A stretch of 64,000 nucleotides of DNA from Dichotomicrobium sp964540795 (GTDB lineage: Bacteria > Pseudomonadota > Alphaproteobacteria > Rhizobiales > Rhodomicrobiaceae): positions 1-64,000 of the forward strand of contig CAZINX010000002.1 in assembly GCA_964540795.1 (NCBI GenBank), written 5' to 3'. Both the position numbers and the translations under genes were made by a program. Under the pieces are notes generated by a model that worked only from the letters and a program-made list of their open reading frames with translations, did no database searches and was not told the origin of the DNA. This document shows, piece after piece, positions 45,103 to 53,978 of this stretch; within the stretch, counting starts at the first letter, position 1, and every line of letters begins with the position of its first letter.

Positions 45103-46511
45103 GCGGGAAGCCCGGCCCAGTCTTGCGTGCGGGCGGCGATGTAAGCGGCGATCTGGGCCTGATCGCTATCGAGCACATCATAGCGTTCCGGCGCGTCGAG
45201 GCGCGCGCGCAGGGCTTCGGGAACATCCGGCGTGATACCGATGGCTGCGCGGATCGCGCCGGGGAACTTGGCCGGATGCGCCGTGGCCAGAGTGATCATC
45301 GGCACGCTGTCGCTGCCCCGGCACATGCAAGCGGCATGCAGACCCACGGCGGTATGAGGGTCGGCGACATAACCAGTGGCGTTATGCATGACGCGGATCG
45401 CGTTCGCCGTTTGCTGTTCATCGGCCCGCGCCGCGGCGAAAAGTTCGCCCAGCGCCCGGTACTGCGCCGGGTCCAGCGTGAAGCCGCCCGACTGCTGCAG
45501 CGTGTCCATCTGCGCGCGCACCAAGTCGGCATCGCGACCGCTCATCTCGAACAACAGCCGCTCGAAGTTGCTCGACACCTGAATGTCCATGCTCGGACTG
45601 GAAGACGGTACGACCGCGCCGCGCTCATAGCGCCCGGTTTCCAGCGTCCGCGTCAGAATATCGTTGAGGTTGGATGCGATCACCAGCCGGTCAATCGGCA
45701 GCCCCATCTGCTTCGCCACGTAGCCTGCGAAAATGTCGCCGAAATTGCCGGTCGGCACGGCAAAGCTGGCCGCGCGGTGCGGCGCGCCCAGCGTGACGGC
45801 GGCCGTGAAGTAATACACCACCTGCGCCATGATCCGCGCCCAGTTGATCGAGTTGACGGCGGCAATCCGGTGCCGGTCGCGGAAGGCATGATCGTTGAAC
45901 AGCGCCTTTACGATGGCCTGCGCGTCGTCGAAATTGCCGCGCACCGCGATGTTGTAAATGTTGGCCGCGTCCACCGTCGTCATCTGCTTGCGCTGGACCT
46001 CGCTCGTGCGCCCTTCCGGGTGCAGCACGAACAGGTCAATGTTCTCGCGTCCCTGGAACGCCTCGACCGCCGCGCCGCCAGTGTCGCCCGAGGTTGCCGC
46101 GATGATCGCCGCACGGTCGCCGCGCCGCTCAAGCGCCCGCTCCATCAGCGGCGCGAGCACCTGCATGGCGAAGTCCTTGAAGGCGAGCGTGGGCCCGTGG
46201 AACAGTTCCAGGATGAAATCGTTCGGCCCGGTCTGCACCAGCGGCGCGGTCGCCGGGTGGCGGAACGGCGCATAGGCGCGCGCGAGCATTTCCCGAAGCT
46301 CGGCGGCCGGCATCGTATCGCCCATGAACGGCGCCATGACCTCGGCGGCGACTTCAGCATAGGGCTTGCCCGCAAAGCCCGCGATCCGGTCAGCGGAGAG
46401 CGTCGGCCAGCTTTCCGGCATATAAAGCCCGCCATCGCGCGCGAGGCCAGTCAGGGCGGCATCTTCAAAGTCGAGACTCGGCGCAACGCCGCGCGTGCTG
46501 ACATATTTCAC
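45099..46511 (-). CDS. thrC: Threonine synthase
   Basis: PLP enzyme of 470 residues that converts O-phosphohomoserine to threonine. The PLP lysine is Lys112 in H-G-P-T-L-A-F-K-D-F-A-M. The N-terminus M-K-Y-V-S-T-R-G and the G-D-T-G-G-A-A phosphate loop are typical. The start is GTG at 46511, with GAGGTG upstream; the extra ten residues of the longer frame are not family-like. It precedes the M16 gene and follows SURF1 by 117 bases. Confidence 0.94.
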   Translation of the reverse strand: MKYVSTRGVAPSLDFEDAALTGLARDGGLYMPESWPTLSADRIAGFAGKPYAEVAAEVMAPFMGDTMPAAELREMLARAYAPFRHPATAPLVQTGPNDFILELFHGPTLAFKDFAMQVLAPLMERALERRGDRAAIIAATSGDTGGAAVEAFQGRENIDLFVLHPEGRTSEVQRKQMTTVDAANIYNIAVRGNFDDAQAIVKALFNDHAFRDRHRIAAVNSINWARIMAQVVYYFTAAVTLGAPHRAASFAVPTGNFGDIFAGYVAKQMGLPIDRLVIASNLNDILTRTLETGRYERGAVVPSSSPSMDIQVSSNFERLLFEMSGRDADLVRAQMDTLQQSGGFTLDPAQYRALGELFAAARADEQQTANAIRVMHNATGYVADPHTAVGLHAACMCRGSDSVPMITLATAHPAKFPGAIRAAIGITPDVPEALRARLDAPERYDVLDSDQAQIAAYIAARTQDWAGLPA

Positions 46512-46628
46512 GAGGGACACCTCAAATGGCGGCGGGCGCAAATGCGCCTTTGGGTCGAGCCAACTGCCAATTTCCGGCTAAATTACGCCCGTCACAACGA
46601 TCCGGCAACCCGGCGCAGGGCGCGGAAA

Positions 46629-47366
46629 TCACCCGGTCTGCGCCGGTTGTTGGTCGCCGCGCCGGCCGGAGAAAACATAAGCCCCGTAAACCCCGAGAAG
46701 CGTCGCCGCCAGGCCGAACCATGTCAGCGCATAAGACAAGTGCCTGTCAGGCAAACGCAGCTGCGTGACGCCGTCGCGCGGCCACTCGCCGGGCAGCGCG
46801 CCCGCCTCGGCCTCGACGAAGAACGGTGCGGCCCGCGCCTGATCTTCGGGCGGAAGCTCGGCGACAATGCTCTCCAGATCGCGCCAATAGTAGCGGTTGC
46901 GCTCAGGCTCGTTCTCAGGCGTCACGAAATTTGACTGGCCCGGCGCGCGCGCCAGCCCGGTAACGGTGAAGGCCCCGTCGGGCACCGGCTGATCGGCGCG
47001 AGCCTGCGGGTCTTTCAGCGGCTCCGGCACGAAGCCGCGATCCAGCATAACGATATGCCCGTCGGTCTCGAAGGGCGAGACCACCCGCCAGCCGGCGACG
47101 CCGTCGCGGATCGTGTAAATATGGAACTCCCGGCTTGCGCGCAGCGCGCCTGTCATCTCCACGCGCATGTATTCCACATCCTGGTCGCGCTGCCATCGCG
47201 CGAGCACTTGCTCCAGCGGCCTGGCCGGCGCTTCGGCGCGCGCTTCGATCCGCTCGATGAGCGCGTGCTTCCAGTCGCGGCGCTGGAGCTGCCACACGCC
47301 AAGGGAAACCAGAATCGCAAACGCAACGAGCGTGCTGATGGTGAGAACGAGGAAACGCGGCTTCAT
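46629..47366 (-). CDS. SURF1 family cytochrome oxidase assembly protein
   Basis: Protein of 245 residues with membrane segments at each end (about 5-25 and 210-230) enclosing a periplasmic domain. Typical features are L-G-V-W-Q-L-Q-R-R-x-W-K near 22-34, G-W-R-V-V-S-P-F, D-R-G-F-V-P and the late R-N-Y-Y-W-R-like N-R-Y-Y-W-R-D. SURF1 helps insert haem a into cytochrome c oxidase. No cox gene is in the window. The ATG at 47366 lies four bases after the lpd stop, so the gene is probably translated from the lpd message. Confidence 0.88.
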   Translation of the reverse strand: MKPRFLVLTISTLVAFAILVSLGVWQLQRRDWKHALIERIEARAEAPARPLEQVLARWQRDQDVEYMRVEMTGALRASREFHIYTIRDGVAGWRVVSPFETDGHIVMLDRGFVPEPLKDPQARADQPVPDGAFTVTGLARAPGQSNFVTPENEPERNRYYWRDLESIVAELPPEDQARAAPFFVEAEAGALPGEWPRDGVTQLRLPDRHLSYALTWFGLAATLLGVYGAYVFSGRRGDQQPAQTG

Positions 47367-47370
47367 GCCT

Positions 47371-48774
47371 TCACATATGAAGCGCGCGACCGTCCACCGC
47401 AAGCGCGGCTTCCTTGACCGCCTCGGTCAGCGTCGGGTGCGCATGGCAAGTCCGCGCCAGGTCCTCCGCCGAGCCGCCAAACTCCATCAACACGGCAGCC
47501 TCTGCGATCATGTTGCCGGCATCCGGCCCGAGGATATGCACGCCGAGCACCCGGTCGGTCTTGGCATCGGCCAGCACCTTCACAAAGCCTTCGGTCTGCC
47601 GGTTGGCCTTGGCGCGGCCATTCGCCGTGAACGGGAACTTGCCGGACTTGTACGCGATGCCCTGCTCTTTTAGCTCTTCCTCGGTCTGCCCCACCTTGGC
47701 GACCTCGGGGTAGGTGTAGATCACGTCGGGGATCACGCCGTAATTCACATGCCCCGCCTGCCCGGCGAGGATTTCGGCGACCGCAACGCCCTCCTCCTCG
47801 GCCTTGTGCGCGAGCATCGGCCCGTGGATCACGTCGCCGATGGCGTAGATGCCCTGCGCGCTGGTCTTGTAATGGTCATCGACCGCGATGCGCCCTTTTT
47901 GATCGGTCTCGATGCCGACCTCATCGAGGCCCAACCCCTGAGTATAGGGCGCGCGTCCGACCGCTACGAGCACCACATCGGCGTCCACTTCCTGCGCTTC
48001 GCCGCCGCTGGCCGGTTCGATCGTCGCCTTCAGCCGGTTGCCGCTGCCATCGACCCCGGTGACCTTATGGCCGAGCGTGAATTCGATGCCCTGCTTCTTC
48101 AGGATGCGCATGAACTGCTTGGACACCTCCGCGTCCATGCCCGGCGTGATTCGGTCAAGAAATTCGACGACCTGCACCTCCGCGCCCAGCCGCCGCCAGA
48201 CGGAGCCAAGCTCCAGCCCGATGATGCCGCCGCCGACCACCAGCATCTTGTTCGGCACCTCCGGCAGGTCGAGCGCGCCGGTGGAGGTGACCACGCGCTT
48301 CTCGTCCACCTCGATGCCCGGCAGGCGGATCACATCAGACCCAGTCGCTATGACAATAGCCTTTGCATTGAGCGCGGTGGCCGATCCGTCCTCCGCCTTA
48401 ACCTCGACCGCGCCCGGCCCGGTGATGCGCCCCGTGCCTTGATGGCTGTCGATCTTGTTCTTCTTGAAGAGGAACTCGATGCCCTGGGTGTTGCCTTCGA
48501 CCGCCTCGTCCTTGAAGCCCATCATCTTCGGCAGGTCGAGCTTGGGGCTGGCGTCGATGCCCATCGCCGAAAAGCCGTCGGCGGCTTCCTCATAAAGCTC
48601 GGAGGCGTGGAGCAGCGCCTTGGAGGGGATGCAGCCCACATTCAGGCAGGTTCCGCCATGCGCCTTGCGCTTCTCGACCACCGCGACCTTCATACCCAAT
48701 TGCGCGGCGCGGATCGCGCAGACATAGCCGCCGGGGCCGGTTCCGATGACCACAAGGTCGTAGTTTTCCGCCAT
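47371..48774 (-). CDS. lpdA: Dihydrolipoamide dehydrogenase (E3)
   Basis: Flavoprotein of 467 residues that reoxidises lipoyl groups of 2-oxoglutarate dehydrogenase, and probably of GcvH, with NAD. The FAD motif G-T-G-P-G-G-Y-V is at 11-18, the redox pair is Cys43 and Cys48 in G-G-T-C-L-N-V-G-C, and the C-terminal active histidine is in H-A-H-P-T-L-T-E. It closes the mdh-suc gene run on the minus strand, after the MAPEG gene. Confidence 0.95.
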   Translation of the reverse strand: MAENYDLVVIGTGPGGYVCAIRAAQLGMKVAVVEKRKAHGGTCLNVGCIPSKALLHASELYEEAADGFSAMGIDASPKLDLPKMMGFKDEAVEGNTQGIEFLFKKNKIDSHQGTGRITGPGAVEVKAEDGSATALNAKAIVIATGSDVIRLPGIEVDEKRVVTSTGALDLPEVPNKMLVVGGGIIGLELGSVWRRLGAEVQVVEFLDRITPGMDAEVSKQFMRILKKQGIEFTLGHKVTGVDGSGNRLKATIEPASGGEAQEVDADVVLVAVGRAPYTQGLGLDEVGIETDQKGRIAVDDHYKTSAQGIYAIGDVIHGPMLAHKAEEEGVAVAEILAGQAGHVNYGVIPDVIYTYPEVAKVGQTEEELKEQGIAYKSGKFPFTANGRAKANRQTEGFVKVLADAKTDRVLGVHILGPDAGNMIAEAAVLMEFGGSAEDLARTCHAHPTLTEAVKEAALAVDGRALHM

Positions 48775-48819
48775 GACACTGCCTTTCAGCTCGAATGTTC
48801 GGACAGGGCGGCCGACCCG

Positions 48820-49215
48820 TCAAATGAGGGTGTCGCCCAGAATGACCAGGATCGCCAGCGCCGCGATGCTCCACATGAGCGAGCGCAGCCGCCAGCCGAA
48901 GGCGTAACACGGGATATAGATGATGCGCGCGACCAGATAAATCAGTGATGCCGCCGCAGTGAGCCAGCTTGTCGCGCCGCTGACATGCGCAACCAGGACG
49001 GCGATCGCGAACCAAGGCAGGGTTTCGAGATGGTTCTCGTAGGCGCGGCGCAGACGGCCCGTCAGCACCGAAGCGGGACGCTCCGGCCCGGAGTCGCGCG
49101 GGCTCATGGTGTAGTCGGGGCCGAAATCGCGATTGGCGTAGACCGCGTAAATCGTCAGCTGCGCATAAGCGAGCAGCACCGCCAGGACCAGCACAGTCAG
49201 TTCGATTGTCAACAC
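48820..49215 (-). CDS. MAPEG family membrane protein
   Basis: Protein of 131 residues with about four membrane helices. The first covers I-E-L-T-V-L-V-L-A-V-L-L-A-Y, and helix 2 starts with R-A-Y-E-N-H-L-E-T-L-P-W-F-A, the hallmark of MAPEG proteins. The family in eukaryotes handles eicosanoids and glutathione; bacterial members of this type are poorly known. The start is unclear: GTG at 49215 follows GGGGGG closely, with TTG at 49212 and GTG at 49233 as alternatives. It sits between an LprI-like gene and lpdA. Confidence 0.82.
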   Translation of the reverse strand: MLTIELTVLVLAVLLAYAQLTIYAVYANRDFGPDYTMSPRDSGPERPASVLTGRLRRAYENHLETLPWFAIAVLVAHVSGATSWLTAAASLIYLVARIIYIPCYAFGWRLRSLMWSIAALAILVILGDTLI

Positions 49216-49236
49216 GCCCCCCGTTCGCCGCACGCG

Positions 49237-49536
49237 CTAGAACTGCGACAGCACCTCGATCCGTCGCAGATAGGCGTCCTCGATGCAGAGCGCATCATAG
49301 CCGCAGGCATTGCGCCGGCGCAGCCAGCGCCGCTGCGAACCCTTGATCTCCTCGCGGACAATATACGGAAGCCCGAAATAAAGCGCCGACATCTCTTCGT
49401 CCAGCCGGCTCAGCTGCGGGCTGTCGCAGACCGCGATTTCGGCGGCCAGCCGCGCCTTGCTGCAATCAAAACTCTGGGCGGTAGCCCCGAAAGCGCCAAG
49501 GCCGAGGAAAATCGCAAACAATAACGCGCAACGCAT
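49237..49536 (-). CDS. Small secreted LprI/DUF1311-like protein
   Basis: Protein of 99 residues. A signal peptide (about 1-21) precedes a mature chain with the DUF1311/LprI pattern: S-F-D-C near the start, A-E-I-A-V-C-D-S-P-Q-L-S-R-L-D-E-E-M-S-A-L-Y, then R-R-N-A-C and A-L-C-I-E-D-A-Y, giving four cysteines for two disulfides. The family includes the lysozyme inhibitor LprI of Mycobacterium; inhibitor activity here is only inferred. GAAGGA stands eight bases before the ATG at 49536. It lies 19 bases after sucB on the same strand. Confidence 0.8.
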   Translation of the reverse strand: MRCALLFAIFLGLGAFGATAQSFDCSKARLAAEIAVCDSPQLSRLDEEMSALYFGLPYIVREEIKGSQRRWLRRRNACGYDALCIEDAYLRRIEVLSQF

Positions 49537-49555
49537 CGCCAATATCCTTCAAAAA

Positions 49556-50836
49556 TCAAAGATCAAGCAACAGCCGCTCCGGGTCTTCCAGGCTTTCCTT
49601 GACGCGCACCAGGAACGTCACCGCCTCCTTGCCGTCGATGACTCGGTGGTCATAGGATAGCGCCAGATACATCATCGGGCGCACCTCGATCCCGCCATTC
49701 ACTGCCATCGGGCGCTCCTGAATCTTGTGCATCCCCAGAATGCCGGATTGCGGCGCGTTCAGGATCGGCGTGGACATCAGCGAGCCGTAGACGCCGCCAT
49801 TGGAGATCGTAAAGGTGCCGCCCTGCATTTCCTCGATGCCGAGCTTGCCCTCGCGGGCGCGCTTGCCATAGTCGTTGATCGTCTTCTCGATGTCGGCGAA
49901 GCTCATCGCGTCGGCATCGCGCAGCACCGGCACGACCAGCCCGCGCTCGGTGCCCACCGCAACGCCGATGTGATAATAGTTCTTGTAGATCAGGTCCTCG
50001 CCGTCGAGCTCGGCATTGACCGCAGGGATGTCGTGCAGCGCGCGCACGCAAGCCTTCACGAAGAAGGCCATGAAGCCGAGCTTGACGCCGTGCTTCGTCT
50101 CGAAATCGTCCTTGTGCCGCTTGCGCGCCTCCATGATGCCGCTCATGTCGGCCTCGTTGAAGGTGGTGAGCATGGCGGCGTTGTGCTGCGCCTCCTTGAG
50201 CCGGCGCGCGATAGTCTGGCGCAGCTTGGACATGCGCACGCGCTCTTCGCGCGCGGCATCGGCGTCGGCGACCGGTGCGCGTTCGCGCTGAGGCTGGTGC
50301 GGGGCTTCGGCGGAGACGGCGCCGGCATCAAGCGCAGACAGGATGTCGCCTTTCAGCAGGCGGCCGTCCTTGCCCGTGCCTTCGACCTGTCTGGTGTCGA
50401 CGCCGTGCTCCTCGACCAGCTTGCGCACGGCCGGGGACATAGGCTTTTCGGCTTCCGCAGCGCCAGCGCGGGCTTCGGGTTGCGGCGCAGGTTCAGGCTT
50501 GGGCGCAGGCTCTTGCTCCGCCGGCGCTTCCTCCTTTGCCGGGGCCGCTGACGCCGTGGCTCCCGCCTTGGTTTCAGCAGGCTCCGCTGCGGCCTGCGCG
50601 CCCGCCTCGATCGCGCCGAGCAGCGCACCGACCTCAACCGTTTCGCCCTCCTGCACAGAGATGCTGGAGATGATCCCCGACACCGGCGCGGGCACTTCGA
50701 CTGTCACCTTGTCGGTCTCAAGCTCGACGACCGGCTCGTCCTCGTTCACATGCTCGCCGGACTTCTTGAACCACTGGCCCACCGTGGCTTCGGTCACGGA
50801 CTCGCCCAGGGTCGGGACGCGGATTTCCTGTGCCAT
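49556..50836 (-). CDS. sucB: Dihydrolipoyl succinyltransferase (2-oxoglutarate dehydrogenase E2)
   Basis: E2 core of 2-oxoglutarate dehydrogenase, 426 residues. An N-terminal lipoyl domain with Lys43 in E-T-D-K-V-T-V is followed by an Ala/Pro/Glu linker (about 80-125) and an E1/E3-binding domain around P-A-V-R-K-L-V-E-E-H-G. The catalytic domain ends with His397 and Asp401 in D-H-R-V-I-D-G. One lipoyl domain and the motif L-S-Y-D-H-R indicate succinyl rather than acetyl transfer, as does the position after sucA. Confidence 0.95.
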   Translation of the reverse strand: MAQEIRVPTLGESVTEATVGQWFKKSGEHVNEDEPVVELETDKVTVEVPAPVSGIISSISVQEGETVEVGALLGAIEAGAQAAAEPAETKAGATASAAPAKEEAPAEQEPAPKPEPAPQPEARAGAAEAEKPMSPAVRKLVEEHGVDTRQVEGTGKDGRLLKGDILSALDAGAVSAEAPHQPQRERAPVADADAAREERVRMSKLRQTIARRLKEAQHNAAMLTTFNEADMSGIMEARKRHKDDFETKHGVKLGFMAFFVKACVRALHDIPAVNAELDGEDLIYKNYYHIGVAVGTERGLVVPVLRDADAMSFADIEKTINDYGKRAREGKLGIEEMQGGTFTISNGGVYGSLMSTPILNAPQSGILGMHKIQERPMAVNGGIEVRPMMYLALSYDHRVIDGKEAVTFLVRVKESLEDPERLLLDL

Positions 50837-50887
50837 CGTCGTGTCGTTTCCCTTTTGCCGCGGCGCATTCCACGGCTGCGCTTCATT

Positions 50888-53836
50888 TCAGATTGTCAAA
50901 GCCTCGTCGAGGAACGCATTCAGCTCCGCCACATGCTTCGACATCAGCCCAGTCGCCGTTGCCGCGGAGGCCGGTCTGCCAACATACCGCGGACGCTTAT
51001 ACTGCGCGTCGATATGGTTGAGAACCCATTCGATATTCGGCTCCACGAAGGTCCAGGCGCCCATGTTCTTCGGCTCCTCCTGGCACCAGATCATCTCCGC
51101 CTGCGCAAAGCGGCCCAGTTCGGTGATGAGCGCGCGGGCCGGAAACGGGTAAAGCTGCTCGATGCGCATCAGGTAGATATCGTCGATCCTGCGCTTCTCG
51201 CGCTCTTCAAGCAGGTCGAAATAGACCTTGCCGGAGCACAGCACGACGCGCTTGATCTGGTCGTCGGCAACCAGCTTGCGCGCGCCATTGTCGCCGCGGT
51301 CGCCGTCATCCCACAGCACGCGGTGGAAGGTGGAGCCCGGACCGAAATCGTCCATATGCGAGATCACCCGCTTGTGCCGCAGCAAGGATTTTGGCGTCAT
51401 CAGGATCAGCGGCTTGCGGAACTTGCGATGCAGCTGCCGGCGCAGGATATGGAAGTAGTTGGCCGGCGTGGTGCAGTTGGCGACCTGGATGTTGTCCTCC
51501 GCGCACATCTGCAAGAAGCGCTCCAGCCGCGCGGAGGAGTGCTCCGGCCCCTGCCCTTCGTAGCCGTGCGGCAGCAGCATCACCAGCCCCGACATGCGCA
51601 ACCATTTGCGCTCGCCCGAGGTGATGAACTGGTCGATCGTCACCTGCGCGCCGTTGACGAAGTCGCCGAACTGCGCTTCCCACAGCACCAGGGCATTCGG
51701 CTCGGCAAGGCTGTAGCCGTACTCGAAGCCCAGCACCGCGAACTCCGAGAGCATCGAGTTGATGACCTCGAAGCGCGCCTGATCTTCCGAGATGTTGTTG
51801 AGCGGGCGATAAAGCTCTTCGGTTTCCTGATCGACGATCACCGCGTGGCGCTGGGAGAACGTGCCGCGCTCGCTGTCCTGGCCGGACAGGCGCACCGGAA
51901 AGCCCTCGTTGAGGAGGGTGCCGAAGGCCAGCGATTCCGCTGTCGCCCAGTCGATGCCCTCGCCGGCCTCGATGACCTTGCGGCGGTTGTCGAAGATGCG
52001 CCGCAGCGTCTTGTGCGCGTTGATGTGCTCCGGGATCGTGTTGATCTTTTCGCCGACCTGCTTGAGGGTCTCGATCGGCACCTCCGTCTTGCCCCGGCGC
52101 GCGCCTTCATCGGCAAAGCCGATGCCCGCCCAGCGGCCGTCGAGCCAGTCGGCGCGGTTCGGCCGGTACGACTCAGCCGCCTCGAACTCTTCATCCAGAT
52201 TCGTCCGCGCGGCGTTGCGCATCTCGTTGATCTGCTGCTGCTCAAACAGACCTTCCCTGACCAGTTGCTCCGCATAGATGTCCACGACCGGCCGGTGCTG
52301 GCGGATGCGCTTGTACATCAGCGGCTGGGTGAAGGACGGCTCGTCGCCCTCGTTATGGCCGTGGCGGCGGTAGCAGAACATGTCGATGACGACCGGCTTG
52401 TGGAACCGCTGGCGGAATTCGGTCGCCACTTTCGCCACATGCGTAACGGCTTCCGGGTCGTCGCCGTTGACGTGAAATATGGGCGCCTCGACCATGCGCG
52501 CGACGTCTGAAGGGTAAGGCGAGGACCGCCCGAAGCGCGGCGCGGTGGTGAAACCGATCTGGTTGTTCACGATGAAGTGGATCGAGCCGCCGGTACGGTG
52601 GCCGCGCAGGCCGGAAAGCCCAAGACATTCCGCGACCACGCCCTGGCCGGCGAAGGCCGCGTCGCCATGCAGCAGCAGCGGCAGAACCCTGGTGCGATCG
52701 GCATCTTCGTGCTGGTCCTGCTTTGCGCGGACCTTGCCGAGCACGACCGGGTCCACCGCTTCCAGGTGCGAGGGATTGGCCGTCAGCGACAGATGCACCT
52801 CGTTGCCGTCGAAGGTGCGGTCCGAGGAGGTGCCGAGGTGGTATTTGACGTCGCCCGAGCCTTCGACCTCTTCCGGGTGGGCCGAGCCGCCCTTGAATTC
52901 GTGAAAGATCGCGCGATACGGCTTGCCCATCACATTGGCCAGCACGTTCAGCCGCCCGCGATGCGGCATTCCGATGACGATCTCGCGCAGGCCCAGATGG
53001 CCGCCGCGCTTGATGATCTGCTCCAGCGCCGGGACCATCGCCTCCGCGCCGTCCAGCCCGAAGCGCTTGGTGCCGGTGTATTTCTTGTCGAGATACTTTT
53101 CGAAGCTTTCCGCGTCGATCAGCTTCTGCAGGATCGCTTCCTTGCCCCGCCGGGTGAACTGCACTTCCTTGCCGACGCCCTCGATGCGCTCCTGTAGCCA
53201 GGCTTTCTGATCCGGGTCGGAGATGTGCATGAACTCGATGCCGATCTTGCCGCAGTAGGTGCGCCGCAGGATTTCGATAATCTGGCGCAGCGTGCCGGTC
53301 TCCAGGCCCAGCACCTTGTTGAGATAGATCGGCCGGTCGTAGTCCGCCTCGGTGAAGCCGTAGGTTTCGGGCTGCAACTCCGGGTGGTCCACTGGCGGGG
53401 TGAGCCTCAGCGGGTCGAGATCGGCAGCGAGATGGCCGCGCACGCGATGCGAGCGGATCAGCATCAGCGCGCGAACCGAGTCGCGCACCGCCTGCATGAC
53501 GTCTTCCTCATGAAGCGCCACGCCGCCCTCGGCTGCCTTTTCGCGGATCTTGCCTTCGATCTCGCGCCCGGTTTCGCTCCAGTCGCCGGTCAGCGCGGCC
53601 AGCAGTTCGCTGTCGCCATTGATGCGAACATGCTCGGGCTTCCACGATGGGCCTCGGTGTTCGGCAAGCACGGTCTCGCGCTGGTCTCTCAGGCCCGCGA
53701 AGAATCGCCGCCATTCGGCGTCGACCGCGCCGGGGTTGTCCTGATAGCGGGCATACAGGTCTTCAACATAAGCGGCATTAGTGCCGTGAAGGAAAGAACT
53801 CAGGGCGAAAGTCTCGTTAAGCTGCTGCTTGCGCAT
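50888..53836 (-). CDS. sucA: 2-oxoglutarate dehydrogenase E1
   Basis: Thiamine diphosphate-dependent E1 of 982 residues that decarboxylates 2-oxoglutarate and succinylates the lipoyl arm of SucB. The N-terminal S-S-F-L-H-G-T-N-A-A-Y-V-E-D-L-Y, the G-M-P-H-R-G-R-L-N-V-L and the H-L-G-T-S blocks are diagnostic, and V-N-N-Q-I-G-F-T-T is in the cofactor region. The ATG at 53836 matches the family start; the longer frame upstream is antisense to nothing and lacks similarity. The 142-base gap after sucD contains a hairpin and a T/A-rich stretch (TATATTG) that could be a promoter. Confidence 0.95.
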   Translation of the reverse strand: MRKQQLNETFALSSFLHGTNAAYVEDLYARYQDNPGAVDAEWRRFFAGLRDQRETVLAEHRGPSWKPEHVRINGDSELLAALTGDWSETGREIEGKIREKAAEGGVALHEEDVMQAVRDSVRALMLIRSHRVRGHLAADLDPLRLTPPVDHPELQPETYGFTEADYDRPIYLNKVLGLETGTLRQIIEILRRTYCGKIGIEFMHISDPDQKAWLQERIEGVGKEVQFTRRGKEAILQKLIDAESFEKYLDKKYTGTKRFGLDGAEAMVPALEQIIKRGGHLGLREIVIGMPHRGRLNVLANVMGKPYRAIFHEFKGGSAHPEEVEGSGDVKYHLGTSSDRTFDGNEVHLSLTANPSHLEAVDPVVLGKVRAKQDQHEDADRTRVLPLLLHGDAAFAGQGVVAECLGLSGLRGHRTGGSIHFIVNNQIGFTTAPRFGRSSPYPSDVARMVEAPIFHVNGDDPEAVTHVAKVATEFRQRFHKPVVIDMFCYRRHGHNEGDEPSFTQPLMYKRIRQHRPVVDIYAEQLVREGLFEQQQINEMRNAARTNLDEEFEAAESYRPNRADWLDGRWAGIGFADEGARRGKTEVPIETLKQVGEKINTIPEHINAHKTLRRIFDNRRKVIEAGEGIDWATAESLAFGTLLNEGFPVRLSGQDSERGTFSQRHAVIVDQETEELYRPLNNISEDQARFEVINSMLSEFAVLGFEYGYSLAEPNALVLWEAQFGDFVNGAQVTIDQFITSGERKWLRMSGLVMLLPHGYEGQGPEHSSARLERFLQMCAEDNIQVANCTTPANYFHILRRQLHRKFRKPLILMTPKSLLRHKRVISHMDDFGPGSTFHRVLWDDGDRGDNGARKLVADDQIKRVVLCSGKVYFDLLEEREKRRIDDIYLMRIEQLYPFPARALITELGRFAQAEMIWCQEEPKNMGAWTFVEPNIEWVLNHIDAQYKRPRYVGRPASAATATGLMSKHVAELNAFLDEALTI

Positions 53837-53960
53837 GAGCGTTCCATTATTGTGTTGTCGCACAGTCTGGCCGTCGCGGGTCCCGTCATACAATATAGGG
53901 ACGGCGCGTAAAGGTCGCTGCCCGCGATGGTGCGCCTGCGCACAACTCATTGTGACCGTC

Positions 53961-53978
53961 GCGCCCCCTGACGGGCGC
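53961..53978 (-). promoter_or_regulatory. GC-rich hairpin directly after sucD
   Basis: On the minus strand the sucD stop TGA is followed at once by GCGCCC-GTCAGG-GGGCGC, a perfect 6-bp stem with a six-base loop. A second dyad GTGCGC-AG-GCGCAC lies at 53930-53943. No run of T follows, so it is not a standard intrinsic terminator. It may stabilise the 3' end or set the sucD/sucA ratio. Confidence 0.35.

Noticed and set aside
53961..53978. sucD-sucA hairpin as an intrinsic terminator
   Set aside because: No T run follows the stem on the transcribed strand, so I list it only as a possible regulatory or stabilising structure.
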